Source: JABWAN01 sp041918175
GTDB taxonomy: Bacteria > Zhuqueibacterota > Zhuqueibacteria > Zhuqueibacterales > Zhuqueibacteraceae
Direction of reading: 5' to 3'
Assembly (NCBI GenBank): GCA_041918175.1
Contig: JAYRWE010000004.1
Coordinates: 1 to 64,000 of the forward strand
Length of the DNA stretch: 64,000 nucleotides
Each line of letters opens with the position of its first letter. Within the stretch, counting starts at the first letter, position 1. Shown here one piece after another: positions 1 to 8,905 of this stretch. The notes below the pieces were generated by a model, which was given only the letters and a program-made list of their open reading frames with translations, had not been told where the DNA came from and did not search any database. A program made the translations under genes and the position numbers.

Positions 1-68
1 ACGCACGATCATCGTTTGCAAAAAATCTCGTTTGGAATGCTGGCTCATAACTTATGTCCTCCGGTTTG

Positions 69-138
69 GGGTAACATAAATTATGAGGCAACGACACATT
101 GCTCAAAATGCTTGGGTAACATTTATTTTGAGGCAATG
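69..138. repeat. Pair of imperfect 25-bp direct repeats
   Basis: Two copies of a 25-bp unit, at 69-93 and 114-138, both start GGGTAACAT and end in GAGGCAA plus two bases; 21 of 25 positions agree. They are 45 bp apart and lie about 100 bp upstream of the propeller gene. They could be regulator binding sites or the edge of a degenerate repeat that begins left of the window. Nothing else is recognisable in the first 239 bases. Confidence 0.6.
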
Positions 139-239
139 CGGTGCTCCGACTCGTGCAAAAATTCTATTGTGTTTTGTGTTTGATCAAGGCAGATTCACGG
201 CAAGCATATTCCTTCCACCTCTCACACAGAAAGGCCGCC

Positions 240-1286
240 ATGAAGCGTCGCGAATTTGTGCGCACAGCCACTGCATTCGTTGGCAGCAGTTTCTTTCCTT
301 CTCTTGGAGCTAACATGCTCGAGGCTTCTTCCCACTTACCCGAAGCAATCATCGGTCACGGCACGCATCGTTACAAAGTTGATTTGCAATGGGGCCAACT
401 CGATCCCGCGAAAGTGCCGGTGAATGATTGCCACGAGATGGTGCAGGATAAAAAGGGCCGGCTCATCTTGCTCACCAATGAGACAGAGAACAACGTCATC
501 ATTTATGATAAATCGGGGAAGGTGCTTGCCACATGGGGTCATGAATATCCCGGCGCGCACGGCCTCACGCTCTGGAATGCAAATGGCGAAGAGTTTTTGT
601 TTATCTCCGACAACAATCGCCATGAAGTGATCAAAACCACGCTCGACGGCCGTGTGCTCATGACGCTCGGCTATCCGCGCGAGACCGGCAAATATGAAAA
701 ACCGGAGCAATACGTTCCCACCGAAGTGGCGATTGCGCCGAACGGAGACATTTATGTGGCCGACGGCTATGGCGAGCAATATATCACGCAATACGATATG
801 CACGGCAAACTCATTCGCTGCTTTGGCGGCCGCGGCGAGGGCGAGGCCAATTTCAAAAACGCGCACGGTATTTGTTTGGACGCGCGTGATAAAAAGAATC
901 CCACGCTGCTTATCACCGAGCGCGTTGATAATCAACTCAAACGCTTCTCGCTTACCGGAGAATATCTCGGCGCGATTGCTTTGCCCGGCGCGTTTATCTG
1001 CCGCCCGGTAATTGACGAGGAGAATGTTTATTGCGCGGTGCTCATCTCGCGCACACCGTGGGATTCGCAAACCGGCTATGTCACCATTTTAGATAAACAC
1101 AACCGCGTGATTTCGAATCCCGGCGGGAGCGAACCGGTTTATGAAAACGGCATGCTCCAGCAAATGCGCCAAACCGTGAAAGTGTTCAAACATCCGCACG
1201 ACGTTTGTGTGGATGATGATAAAAACATTTACGTCGCGCAGTGGAATTCGGGCAAAGTATATCCGATCAAACTCGCGCGCGTGTGA
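240..1286 (+). CDS. Exported NHL-repeat beta-propeller protein, Tat-type leader
   Basis: 348 residues. The ATG at 240 is chosen because GAAAGG lies just before it and the protein then opens with MKRREFVRTATAF, a twin-arginine-like leader followed by a hydrophobic stretch to about residue 25. The rest is repeated blades with NHL-type phrases (APNGDIYVADGYGEQYI, HGICLDARD, HPHDVCVDDDKNIYVAQW), as in six-bladed propellers of the NHL/SMP-30-like group. The likely location is the periplasm. Such proteins bind or turn over small molecules, but no catalytic residue can be named here, so the substrate is unknown. A longer in-frame opening back to 141 exists but lacks a ribosome site and would bury the leader. 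It stands alone, with a decayed inverted repeat downstream. Confidence 0.75.
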   Translation: MKRREFVRTATAFVGSSFFPSLGANMLEASSHLPEAIIGHGTHRYKVDLQWGQLDPAKVPVNDCHEMVQDKKGRLILLTNETENNVIIYDKSGKVLATWGHEYPGAHGLTLWNANGEEFLFISDNNRHEVIKTTLDGRVLMTLGYPRETGKYEKPEQYVPTEVAIAPNGDIYVADGYGEQYITQYDMHGKLIRCFGGRGEGEANFKNAHGICLDARDKKNPTLLITERVDNQLKRFSLTGEYLGAIALPGAFICRPVIDEENVYCAVLISRTPWDSQTGYVTILDKHNRVISNPGGSEPVYENGMLQQMRQTVKVFKHPHDVCVDDDKNIYVAQWNSGKVYPIKLARV

Positions 1287-1345
1287 AAGTTCGTATTCAT
1301 ATCTAAACATTGTCATTCAGGAGTTGACAATTTCACCTTTGTGTT

Positions 1346-1416
1346 GTCACCCTGCCAGGAATTGCTCTAACCCTTGACGTTGTGCCATGCACTAGGGAAG
1401 GTTTTTCCAAAATGAC
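1346..1416. repeat. Degenerate inverted repeat, relative of the 51.4-kb element
   Basis: The right arm at 1394-1416 (AGGGAAGGT, then TTCCA and ATGAC blocks) matches 19 of 23 positions of the right arm of the perfect inverted repeat at 51512-51534. The left arm at 1346-1368 starts GTCACCCTG and is more decayed. It occupies the gap between the propeller and the subtilase genes. Similar short GTCATT stretches nearby suggest further decayed fragments. Confidence 0.5.
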
Positions 1417-1555
1417 ACTTTGAAGTGAGGTTGCCGGCGCATTGTCATTTACCCCGCCTGTAAGTTTTCCCCCCACTCTCCGACCAATCTTCGTTAAAGT
1501 CTGCACGGACTAAAATCACACGCACAACTTTGAGCCGCTTCATTCGGAGAGAGAA

Positions 1556-3034
1556 ATGGAAAGCAATTTCACCAACGGCAGCGAATCGCACAATCACAAA
1601 CACGAGCCGAACCGTTTCGCCGTCATTCCCACCGCAACGCGGTTGCGCGCGAATACGGAGTTGACCGGCAAAGGCGTTACGATTGCATTCATCGATGCGG
1701 GCTTTTATCCGCATCCCGATTTGATCCAGCCGAAGAATCGCGTTCTCGCTTACGTTGATATCACAGAGTCTGATTCGCCGCTCGACCTGCTCGCGAAGAC
1801 GCAGCCGGAGACATGGGATTGGCACGGCACGCAGACTTCGATTTCCGCGGCGGGCAATGGTTTTCTGAGCGAGGGCATTTATCGCGCGCTTGCATCCGAG
1901 GCGCAAGTGGTGTTGATCAAAGCGAGCGAACGCGGCAAAATTACGGAGCCGAATATTGCGAAGGCATTCGCGTGGGTGCAGGCCAATCGCGAGCGTTACA
2001 ACATTCGCATTGTGAGTATTTCGCTCGGCGGCGATGAGGATGTGCCGTATGAAACGAATAGTGTCGATCAAGCCGCGGAGGCTTTGGTGCAAGCGGGTGT
2101 TGTCGTAGTTGTTGCTGCGGGCAATTCCGGTTGCACCGCGGAGCACAAGCCTGTGCCGCCGGCAAATTCGCCTTCGGTGATTACGGTGGGCGGATACAAT
2201 GACAACAACCAACTCAACGGCGCTTTCGATTTGTATTGCTCCAGCTATGGCCCGACCGCGAACGGTTTTCTCAAGCCGGAAATCATTGCGCCCGCGATGT
2301 GGGTGGCCGCGCCGATTTTGCCGAACACGGAATTTTATAAACGCGCGGCAGCGCTTTCACAACTCGCCGCAGCGCCGGATTATTTGTTGAACGCGCTGGT
2401 GCGCGAGCTTTGGCAAGTCGCGGAACTGTCGCCGGAGTTTGCGCAGGCGGAGCCGGAATTGATTCGCGCGATGATTGACGCGAAACTGCGCGAGAGCAAA
2501 ATCGTGGCGACGCATTATCAACACGTGGACGGCACTTCGTTCGCCGCGCCGATTGTGGCCTCGCTCGCGGCGCAAATGCTCGAAGCGAATCCACGACTCT
2601 CACCCGCGATGGTGAAGCATATTTTGATTGCGACCGCGGATCGCATTCCGGGCGCGAGCACAGTGCGACAGGGTTACGGCGTGGTGAATGCGCGGCGCGC
2701 GGTGGATATGGCAAGTCGCGAGCAGCATCAGCTCAACGGTCATCACTTTCTGCCGCCGCGTATCGAAGACGGCAAGATGGTTTTTTATTTTCATCATGAC
2801 GAGGCCGAGAGTGTGTGGCTCGTGGGCGATTTCAACAATTGGCAACAAGCGCACACGCGTTTTGCGAAGCATGAGGAAGAAGGCATCTGGCGCGCGGAGG
2901 TCGCAGCGCCTGCCCCGGGCCGACATGAATATAAACTTTTGATTGACGGCCAGCGCTGGTTGGACGATCCGAACAATGCGCTCAAAACGCCGGATAACTA
3001 TGGCGGGTTCAATTCAGTGTTTTATGTGAAGTGA
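1556..3034 (+). CDS. Subtilisin-like serine protease (S8) with C-terminal AMPK/CBM48-type domain
   Basis: 492 residues, no signal peptide visible. The catalytic triad is complete: Asp47 in FIDAGFYPHPD, His90 in WDWHGTQTS, Ser328 in DGTSFAAPIVAS, with oxyanion Asn190 in AAGNSG. An insertion of about 60 residues (roughly 255-315, alpha-helical looking) separates the Asn and Ser regions. From about residue 400 there is an early-set domain of the glycogen-binding/CBM48 type: VWLVGDFNNWQ, then GRHEYKLLIDG and a WLDDPNN ending. The start has GGAGAGAG upstream. The protease fold is certain; the role of the carbohydrate-binding-like tail (targeting to glycogen, or simply a structural lid) is inference. 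Without a leader, the enzyme may act in the cytoplasm. Confidence 0.88.
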   Translation: MESNFTNGSESHNHKHEPNRFAVIPTATRLRANTELTGKGVTIAFIDAGFYPHPDLIQPKNRVLAYVDITESDSPLDLLAKTQPETWDWHGTQTSISAAGNGFLSEGIYRALASEAQVVLIKASERGKITEPNIAKAFAWVQANRERYNIRIVSISLGGDEDVPYETNSVDQAAEALVQAGVVVVVAAGNSGCTAEHKPVPPANSPSVITVGGYNDNNQLNGAFDLYCSSYGPTANGFLKPEIIAPAMWVAAPILPNTEFYKRAAALSQLAAAPDYLLNALVRELWQVAELSPEFAQAEPELIRAMIDAKLRESKIVATHYQHVDGTSFAAPIVASLAAQMLEANPRLSPAMVKHILIATADRIPGASTVRQGYGVVNARRAVDMASREQHQLNGHHFLPPRIEDGKMVFYFHHDEAESVWLVGDFNNWQQAHTRFAKHEEEGIWRAEVAAPAPGRHEYKLLIDGQRWLDDPNNALKTPDNYGGFNSVFYVK

Positions 3035-3039
3035 GGCGC

Positions 3040-3135
3040 GAAGGGCTTAGAGCAGAGGGCTGAGGGTTGAGAATCGAGAATTGAGAGGCGAGGGCTGAAA
3101 GCTGAGAACCGAAAGCTGAAAGCTGAAATCAAAAG
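3040..3135. repeat. Purine-rich degenerate simple repeat
   Basis: Between the protease stop and the aquaporin gene the + strand is a run of variants of GAGGGCTGAGGGTTGAGAA and AAAGCTGAAAGCTGA units, nearly free of C. It is a decayed tandem repeat and probably part of the leader of the aquaporin transcript. No gene is seen in it. Confidence 0.55.
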
Positions 3136-3175
3136 CACTCTGAAAACAAATTGACGCCGCTTGAAAGAGTTTATC

Positions 3176-4039
3176 ATGAAGATCGATTTTCAAACGAACA
3201 CACAACTCGCAGAGCGCGATGAGCAAGGCGCAAAGCCTAACGCCCCAAATTCTCTGCGTTCCGCCCTCCGCCAACACTGGCAGGAGTATTTAATGGAAGC
3301 CGCGGAGTTGGGCCTCTTCATGATTGTCGCGTGTATGCTCGCCGCGGCGATTGATTATGCCGGTTCGCCGGTGCGGCAGATGTTGCCGAATGACTTGGTG
3401 CGGCGCGGCGTTTTCGGTTTGTGCATGGGCTTGACCGCGATCGCGATTGTGTATTCGCCGATGGGCAAACAATCCGGCGCGCATTTTAATCCCGCGGTGA
3501 CGCTTACTTTTTTTCGGCTCGGCAAAGTCGCGCCGTGGGATGCGTTCTTTTACATCATCGCGCAATTTGTCGGCGGCGTGCTCGGCGTTGTGCTCTCGGC
3601 GCTTGTGTTGGGAAGCATCATCACCGATCCGACGGTGAACTATGTCGCCACTGTGCCGGGCAAAGAGGGCGTCTGGATCGCGTTCGCGGCGGAAATTGTG
3701 ATCACGTTTATTCTGATGACGGTGGTGCTCAACGTTTCGAACACGGAACGCCTCGCGAAATACACCGGCCTTTTCGCAGGCGCGCTGGTCGCGACATTCA
3801 TCACTTTTGAAGCGCCGCTTTCGGGCATGAGCATGAACCCCGCGCGCACGTTCGCCTCGGCGTTGCCCGGACAAATTTGGACCGGCCTGTGGGTGTATTT
3901 TACCGCGCCGGTGCTCGGTATGTCGCTCGCTTCATTCGTGTATACCTCGAGCAAAAGCAAAACGCGCGTGGCGTGCGCGAAGCTGCATCATCAGAATCCG
4001 AAGCGTTGTATCTTTTGTGAATATCATGCGGGGCGTTGA
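3176..4039 (+). CDS. Aquaporin / MIP-family channel
   Basis: 287 residues from the ATG at 3176 (a TTG at 3161 is in frame but less likely). About six membrane helices are visible between residues 40 and 255. Both half-helix signature motifs are intact: HFNPAVTL (first NPA) and SMNPARTFA (second NPA followed by the conserved Arg of the selectivity filter). It therefore forms a passive channel for water or small neutral solutes in the inner membrane. The N-terminal 40 residues are polar and cytoplasmic; the C-terminal tail is basic with several Cys and His (about residues 265-287), unusual for the family. Water versus glycerol selectivity cannot be decided from motifs alone. It converges on the symporter gene 10 bp downstream. 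Confidence 0.88.
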   Translation: MKIDFQTNTQLAERDEQGAKPNAPNSLRSALRQHWQEYLMEAAELGLFMIVACMLAAAIDYAGSPVRQMLPNDLVRRGVFGLCMGLTAIAIVYSPMGKQSGAHFNPAVTLTFFRLGKVAPWDAFFYIIAQFVGGVLGVVLSALVLGSIITDPTVNYVATVPGKEGVWIAFAAEIVITFILMTVVLNVSNTERLAKYTGLFAGALVATFITFEAPLSGMSMNPARTFASALPGQIWTGLWVYFTAPVLGMSLASFVYTSSKSKTRVACAKLHHQNPKRCIFCEYHAGR

Positions 4040-4048
4040 TATCCTGCC

Positions 4049-5524
4049 TTAACGCGCTCGCTTCATTGCAAAGAAGGCGAGCACTGCCGCCAACAATCCC
4101 CACAGAATATATCCCAACTCCGTGGCTTGCAACCAAGCCGGCTCGATGAAAGCGAGTGCGCGGCCTTTTTCCAAAAAATAAAAAGCCAGTGTGCCGATAA
4201 AACCCGCAATGATGGCGGCATGCACTTGTCGCGGTTGTGTCTTCGGCAGGAAGAGCGCCAGCATCGGAATAAAAATCGTCGTGGTCAAAATGCCGGAGGA
4301 GAGATAAAAAATATCCCACAACGATTCGATGACGAGCGCATAAACAAATGCCACCGCGATGGCGCCAACCGAAATCAAGCGCGGGAGTTTCGCCTTCATC
4401 GCGGGCGAAAGCCGGCGTTCCATTGCCGGCTCGATGAGATCATATGAAAGCGAGAGCGCGAGCACGTTGCCCGTGGTATCGACGGTGGACATGGCTGCTG
4501 CCGCAAGCCCAACCGTGAGCAAAACATTGAGCCACACGGGCGCATAGTCTTGCATGAGCACTGCAAAAATTTTCTCGCCGTTCGCCAACTCCGCGGGAAT
4601 GTTCGCGCCTTGGGGTTGATAAAGCAACAGCGCGGCAAGGCCGATGATCATTGGCCCAATGGCTACGAACAAGAGCGAGTTCGCCGCGGCAATGAGCACG
4701 CCTCTCCGCGCTTCGGCCGTTGAGCGCGAAGCTTGCATGCGAATCCACACGTCAGTGGTCACAAGCCAGCCCGGCAAGTATGCGATGAACGTCATCCCAA
4801 GCAGCGCGAGGCCGGTGGAAAGTAATGAGGTCGCAGGCGCATGCGCTTTCGGCGGTCGCGGCAAATTGTTGATCCACGCGGCGAGACTACCTTGCTCCAA
4901 AATCTGCGCGCTGCCGAGATACGCAATGGCTGCAATAAAAAACGCGACGAGCGCGAACTGAATTTTATCCGTGGAAACATCCGCGGCCAATCCGCCTAAG
5001 GCTGAATACGTTGCGACAACGAAGGCCATTAGAAAAAGGATGAGATAAAAATTCGTGTTAAACAACGGCGCGAGAATTTGCGCCGCGGCATAAAGCTCCG
5101 CGCCGCACCACACCATGTAGACAAACGCGAGCGGCACCGCGAGCAATTGCCGCGCACGCACGCCGAAGTGTTTGCCCACCATTTCCGGCTGAGAAAAGGC
5201 TTGCAATTTTCGCAAGCGCGGTGCTAATATAAAAAAGCCGAGCATGGCCAACAGCCACGGAATGCCCAACAACCACAGGCCGCCCACACCGTACCAATAA
5301 AAAAGCTGCACGCCATAGACGCACGACCAACTGATCGACATCATGCTCGCGGAAATCGAAAGCCCCGAAGACCAACCCGAGAGCGTGTGGCTTGCGGTCC
5401 AAAAATCTTGCGAGAAATTTTGCGCGACGACGCGCGCTTGCTTGCGATAGGAAAAATACCCGACCGCAATCACGACGACAGAGTAGAGCGCGAAGCCGCA
5501 CCAATAATAAAATGAGGGAGGCAT
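4049..5524 (-). CDS. Sodium:solute symporter (SSS family)
   Basis: 491 residues from the ATG at 5524; an in-frame TTG at 5599 would add 25 residues without a better ribosome site. The hydrophobic profile has about 13-14 membrane helices. Family marks include SISASMMSISW in the first core helix, the stretch YSALGGLAADVSTDKIQ, and AAAMSTVDTTGN, where the Ser/Thr residues normally help bind Na+. It imports an organic solute with sodium; the substrate is not predictable. The gene is convergent with the aquaporin and has no clear operon partner. Sequence upstream (5525-5783) holds no gene. Confidence 0.87.
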   Translation of the reverse strand: MPPSFYYWCGFALYSVVVIAVGYFSYRKQARVVAQNFSQDFWTASHTLSGWSSGLSISASMMSISWSCVYGVQLFYWYGVGGLWLLGIPWLLAMLGFFILAPRLRKLQAFSQPEMVGKHFGVRARQLLAVPLAFVYMVWCGAELYAAAQILAPLFNTNFYLILFLMAFVVATYSALGGLAADVSTDKIQFALVAFFIAAIAYLGSAQILEQGSLAAWINNLPRPPKAHAPATSLLSTGLALLGMTFIAYLPGWLVTTDVWIRMQASRSTAEARRGVLIAAANSLLFVAIGPMIIGLAALLLYQPQGANIPAELANGEKIFAVLMQDYAPVWLNVLLTVGLAAAAMSTVDTTGNVLALSLSYDLIEPAMERRLSPAMKAKLPRLISVGAIAVAFVYALVIESLWDIFYLSSGILTTTIFIPMLALFLPKTQPRQVHAAIIAGFIGTLAFYFLEKGRALAFIEPAWLQATELGYILWGLLAAVLAFFAMKRAR

Positions 5525-5783
5525 GTTGAGCTTTCGGTTGATTACGGAGCCGATGCTTGCGGACAAAAGCAAGTAGCGCGATAAGGCGGAAAAAGTCAAG
5601 GTGAATGTCTCAGTTTACGCACGCGCGTTCGGGTGTAGGACAGTGTTGGAATAAAGTAACGTGATAAACGCGTGATTTATTGAAGTGGCGTAGTGGCATT
5701 ACGGTTGCATTGCAACGCGAAGGTTTGCACCGCCTGCTTCTGGGTGAAGCTTTGAATGAGCGAAGTAAAGTGTGGAGCCGATA

Positions 5784-7121
5784 ATGAATCAAATCCTGTT
5801 TGAAGGTGTGAGATGCTTTCATGATTTCAACGCCTGTCCGTTGAGGCCGATAACTTTGTTGGTAGGAGAAAACAGCTCCGGCAAAACGACGTTTTTGGCC
5901 CTCACGCGGATTGCGTGGGACATTGCGATGGGCAACTTGGGAGAGGACATCTTTAACGATGAACCGTTTATGTTAGGCTCTTACGAGCATATCGCTTCTT
6001 TTCGCGGGGGCAAAGCAGGACGTGTGAAGTCATTTACGATTGGTTTGGAAGTCGCGCTTGATCCTTCTCCAGTCAAGCTTAAGTCGAAAAACCTATTTGG
6101 AGAGAAGATTAAAATCTTTGCTCGCTTTTCTGCGAGAGGCTTGGAGCCGCGAATTGAGGAGTGGCGGTTTGAGTGCGGCGATTTTAGCATACTGGCGCAA
6201 AGATCTATAAACGAAAAACCTCTCGAATTGAAAATAATTACGCCCCGAGGCTCGTTGAAAATTCCTATAGATCAGAAACCGTATGCCTGGTTTAATCTGC
6301 AATCACTTTTTGATATTCCCTTACTTATTGCCTCCATGGAGTTTCAACGATCGAAGAAAAGCACAGCAACGCGGCAATCCGTTTTGAGTGAAGAGGAGTT
6401 TGGCGATTTGTATAACGTCAATAATCAAGCGATACGCGCCTTTGGCCAAAGACCTTACGCTTTCGCGCCGATTCGCACTCGCCCTCAAAGAACTTATGAT
6501 CCTTTAAAAGAAGTTCCCAGGCCGGAAGGTTCTCACGTGCCCATGACGTTGGCTAGAACTCTTTTAGACGATTCGGACCTTAGTAAGGCTCTGCGTGATG
6601 CGCTCAATTCTTTTGGAAAAGTATCCGGCTTGTTCAATGACATCGAGGTGCAGCGCAAAGGGACAAAAAGAAGCGACCCGTTTCAGATTGGCGTAAGAGC
6701 CAATGGTCAAACTTTTAATTTGGTGGATGTCGGCTACGGCATTAGCCAAGTTTTGCCCATCATCGTGGATGTGTTACAAAATCCGAAGAACAGCACGTTT
6801 TTGTTGCAGCAACCCGAAGTTCATTTGCATCCCAAGGCGCAAGCCGAGCTAGGTTCGTTTTTAGCCGTGCTGGCGAAGGAGCAAAACAAGCGCTTCGTCA
6901 TTGAAACGCACAGCGACAATATTATAGATCGCATTCGCATGGAAGTGCGTGACCAGAAATTCCTGAGCCCGAATGACGTTGCCATTCTCTACTTCGAAAA
7001 AAATACCAGCGGAGTGAAAATTCATCATCTCGAGTTGGACGAATTTGGCAATTTCGTCAACGTGCCTTCTAGCTACAGGCAATTCTTTCTCGCGGAGGAA
7101 AGCCGCATGTTCGGGGTTTAG
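5784..7121 (+). CDS. AAA ATPase, OLD/RecF-like (DUF3696-type)
   Basis: 445 residues from the ATG at 5784 (a GTG at 5772 is also in frame). The P-loop is at residues 28-35 (GENSSGKT). The ABC-type second half shows VDVGYGISQVLPII as a signature-like segment, QQPEVHLHPKAQAELG with the Walker B Glu near residue 344, and the ETHSDNIIDRIR switch. The C-terminal FEKNTSGVKIHHLELDEFGN piece is typical of DUF3696 proteins. There is no nuclease (TOPRIM) domain of its own. The PIN nuclease gene starts 2 bp after its stop, so the two are almost certainly co-translated. By analogy with ATPase-nuclease pairs in phage defence (for example OLD/Gabija, Septu, PARIS), the ATPase may sense a trigger and unleash the nuclease; that role is inference. 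Confidence 0.8.
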   Translation: MNQILFEGVRCFHDFNACPLRPITLLVGENSSGKTTFLALTRIAWDIAMGNLGEDIFNDEPFMLGSYEHIASFRGGKAGRVKSFTIGLEVALDPSPVKLKSKNLFGEKIKIFARFSARGLEPRIEEWRFECGDFSILAQRSINEKPLELKIITPRGSLKIPIDQKPYAWFNLQSLFDIPLLIASMEFQRSKKSTATRQSVLSEEEFGDLYNVNNQAIRAFGQRPYAFAPIRTRPQRTYDPLKEVPRPEGSHVPMTLARTLLDDSDLSKALRDALNSFGKVSGLFNDIEVQRKGTKRSDPFQIGVRANGQTFNLVDVGYGISQVLPIIVDVLQNPKNSTFLLQQPEVHLHPKAQAELGSFLAVLAKEQNKRFVIETHSDNIIDRIRMEVRDQKFLSPNDVAILYFEKNTSGVKIHHLELDEFGNFVNVPSSYRQFFLAEESRMFGV

Positions 7122-7123
7122 CC

Positions 7124-7591
7124 ATGTGCCTCATCGTCGATGCCAATCTAGCGTCTCTGATTTTTGGCGAGCCGGCATCTAGTGATTTTCAACCGATCAT
7201 CGCTTGGCTCACCTCGCCACAACAAGAGGGCAGGCTCGTATTTGGCGGCCACTTGGCAATTGAATTGAGCAAAGTGAATGCTGCGCGCCGCTTCGTAAAA
7301 GTGTTGCTACAGGCAGGTCGAGCGCGCTTCATTCCCGCGGGTGCATTAGAAAACGAGACCAATCGCTTGCGCGGCGTTTGTTCTTCCAACGACCCTCACG
7401 TTATCGCACTGGCAAGGGTGAGCGGAGCGCGCATTCTGTGTTCTCGCGATAAAACGTTGCATCAGGACTTTTCAAATACAAAGCTCATTTCACGTCCGCG
7501 AGGGCACGTCTATCAACGCGCGCAGCATAAGCACCTTTTGCGTTTATATGGTCACACTTCGGCGTGCAAACAAAATCTGCGGGCCAAGTAA
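7124..7591 (+). CDS. PIN-domain nuclease paired with the upstream ATPase
   Basis: 155 residues. The acidic PIN quartet is complete: Asp6 (LIVDANLA), Glu47 (LAIELSK), Asp90 (SSNDPHVIALA) and Asp109 (CSRDKTLHQDF). It is therefore predicted to be an active Mg2+-dependent ribonuclease. The last 35 residues form a basic tail (RPRGHVYQRAQHKH). No antitoxin of VapB type precedes it; instead the AAA ATPase ends 2 bp upstream, so control is probably by the ATPase. The nucleotidyl cyclase gene begins 15 bp downstream on the same strand. It could be a toxin, or an effector nuclease in a defence module; the fold is confident, the role is not. Confidence 0.78.
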   Translation: MCLIVDANLASLIFGEPASSDFQPIIAWLTSPQQEGRLVFGGHLAIELSKVNAARRFVKVLLQAGRARFIPAGALENETNRLRGVCSSNDPHVIALARVSGARILCSRDKTLHQDFSNTKLISRPRGHVYQRAQHKHLLRLYGHTSACKQNLRAK

Positions 7592-7606
7592 TCGTTGAGT
7601 CATTTT

Positions 7607-8893
7607 ATGGAAACCACCAAATCTACCCCGTTTTATCGTCAAGCCACAATGTCGCGCCGAAACATTTGCAAGCTTTCGGCGATCATGTTTACGGACATCA
7701 AAGGCTTTAGTCGCCGCATGGGCGAGAGCGAGCAGCTTACGCTCAAGCTGCTGCGCGATCACAATCGCATCATTCGTTTTCTCGTGCGCAAACATCACGG
7801 CAAAATCATCAAGAGCACGGGCGACGGATTTCTCATCGATTTCGACAGCGCGGTGGTGGCGCTGCAATGCGCGGTCGAAGCGCAGCAGCGCTTTCTGCGT
7901 TATAACGAAGACAAAGCCGAGTCCGACCGCATTCTCGTGCGCATGAGCGTGAGCCTCGGCGAAGTGATGATTGTGGACGGCGATTTGTTCGGCGATGAAG
8001 TGAATATCTCCGCGCGCATTCAGCCGCTTGCCGATCCGGGCGGCATTTGCATCACCCGCGAAGTTTATGAGCGCGTGAAGAGCAAACTCTCGCTGCTGGT
8101 CGTTAACATGGGGCCGCAAAATTTGAAAAACATTCGCCAGCCGGTGGAAGTTTATAAAGTGCTCATCAAAGATCCGGAGCAAGGCCGTATCGCCGTGCCG
8201 GACAGCGACATCGAAACCCAGCTTGAAACCGAGGTTGCAGCTCCGCCGGAAGAACTTCTTGCCAAGTCTGTGCTCTCAGAAACCTCGATTGCCGAACCCC
8301 CACCCGTTGCAGTCAAGCCGGCAGCGCGACGCTGGTCCGCGCGGCAATATGCCTCGGCGCTTTCCTTGGCAGCATTGGCCGTGATCGTGGTGCTCTCTTT
8401 GAGCGGCGCATGGGGCAATATGTTCGTGCGCAAGAGCGAAGCCCCGCAACAAGCGAGCGTCATGGAATTGCCCGCGCGTTTGCTGCCGCTGGCGAACAAA
8501 ACTTTACTCATTAGTTATTTTGAAAACCGCACGCGCGACGCACGCGACGAATGGATGTGCATCGGCCTTGCGGATATGCTGATCACGGAATTGCAGCGCA
8601 GCACCTCGTTGCGCGTCTTGGGGCGGCCGCAAGTGAATGACGCTTTGCACGCGCTCGGTGTGAAATCCGAACAAGCGATGAGCCTTACGCAGGCGCGCGC
8701 CGTGGCGCAAAACGTTCATGCCGATTTTATGCTCTGCGGCGCAGTGGCGCATGAAGGCAAGCAATTGCGTTTCGACGTGCAACTCTTCGATGCGCAATCC
8801 GGCGAGTTGTTGTTGGCCGAGAGCGAGCAGGGGGAAAGTGTATTTGCAATGATCGATCAGCTTGCCGCGAGGTTGAAGAAGAGTTTGCGCTAA
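7607..8893 (+). CDS. Membrane class III nucleotidyl cyclase with periplasmic TolB/FlgO-like domain
   Basis: 428 residues from the ATG at 7607. Residues 20-180 are a class III cyclase domain with both metal Asp residues (Asp30 in IMFTDIKGFS, Asp73 in STGDGFL) and the FGDEVNISARI segment. A Pro/Ala/Glu-rich linker leads to one membrane helix near residues 250-268 (SLAALAVIVVLSLSGA). The C-terminal part starts at LLISYFENRTRD and looks like the alpha/beta domain of FlgO/TolB-like proteins that accompany bacterial adenylate cyclases and TPR proteins. With the cyclase on the cytoplasmic side, the tail would be periplasmic and could act as a sensor. The product (cAMP or cGMP) is not determined. It follows the PIN gene by 15 bp, so it may belong to the same transcript. 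Confidence 0.82.
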   Translation: METTKSTPFYRQATMSRRNICKLSAIMFTDIKGFSRRMGESEQLTLKLLRDHNRIIRFLVRKHHGKIIKSTGDGFLIDFDSAVVALQCAVEAQQRFLRYNEDKAESDRILVRMSVSLGEVMIVDGDLFGDEVNISARIQPLADPGGICITREVYERVKSKLSLLVVNMGPQNLKNIRQPVEVYKVLIKDPEQGRIAVPDSDIETQLETEVAAPPEELLAKSVLSETSIAEPPPVAVKPAARRWSARQYASALSLAALAVIVVLSLSGAWGNMFVRKSEAPQQASVMELPARLLPLANKTLLISYFENRTRDARDEWMCIGLADMLITELQRSTSLRVLGRPQVNDALHALGVKSEQAMSLTQARAVAQNVHADFMLCGAVAHEGKQLRFDVQLFDAQSGELLLAESEQGESVFAMIDQLAARLKKSLR

Positions 8894-8905
8894 TACCAAG
8901 CGCGT

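Noticed and set aside
4049..5599. TTG start at 5599 for the symporter
   Set aside because: It would add 25 polar residues before the first helix without a ribosome site; the ATG at 5524 gives the usual family start.
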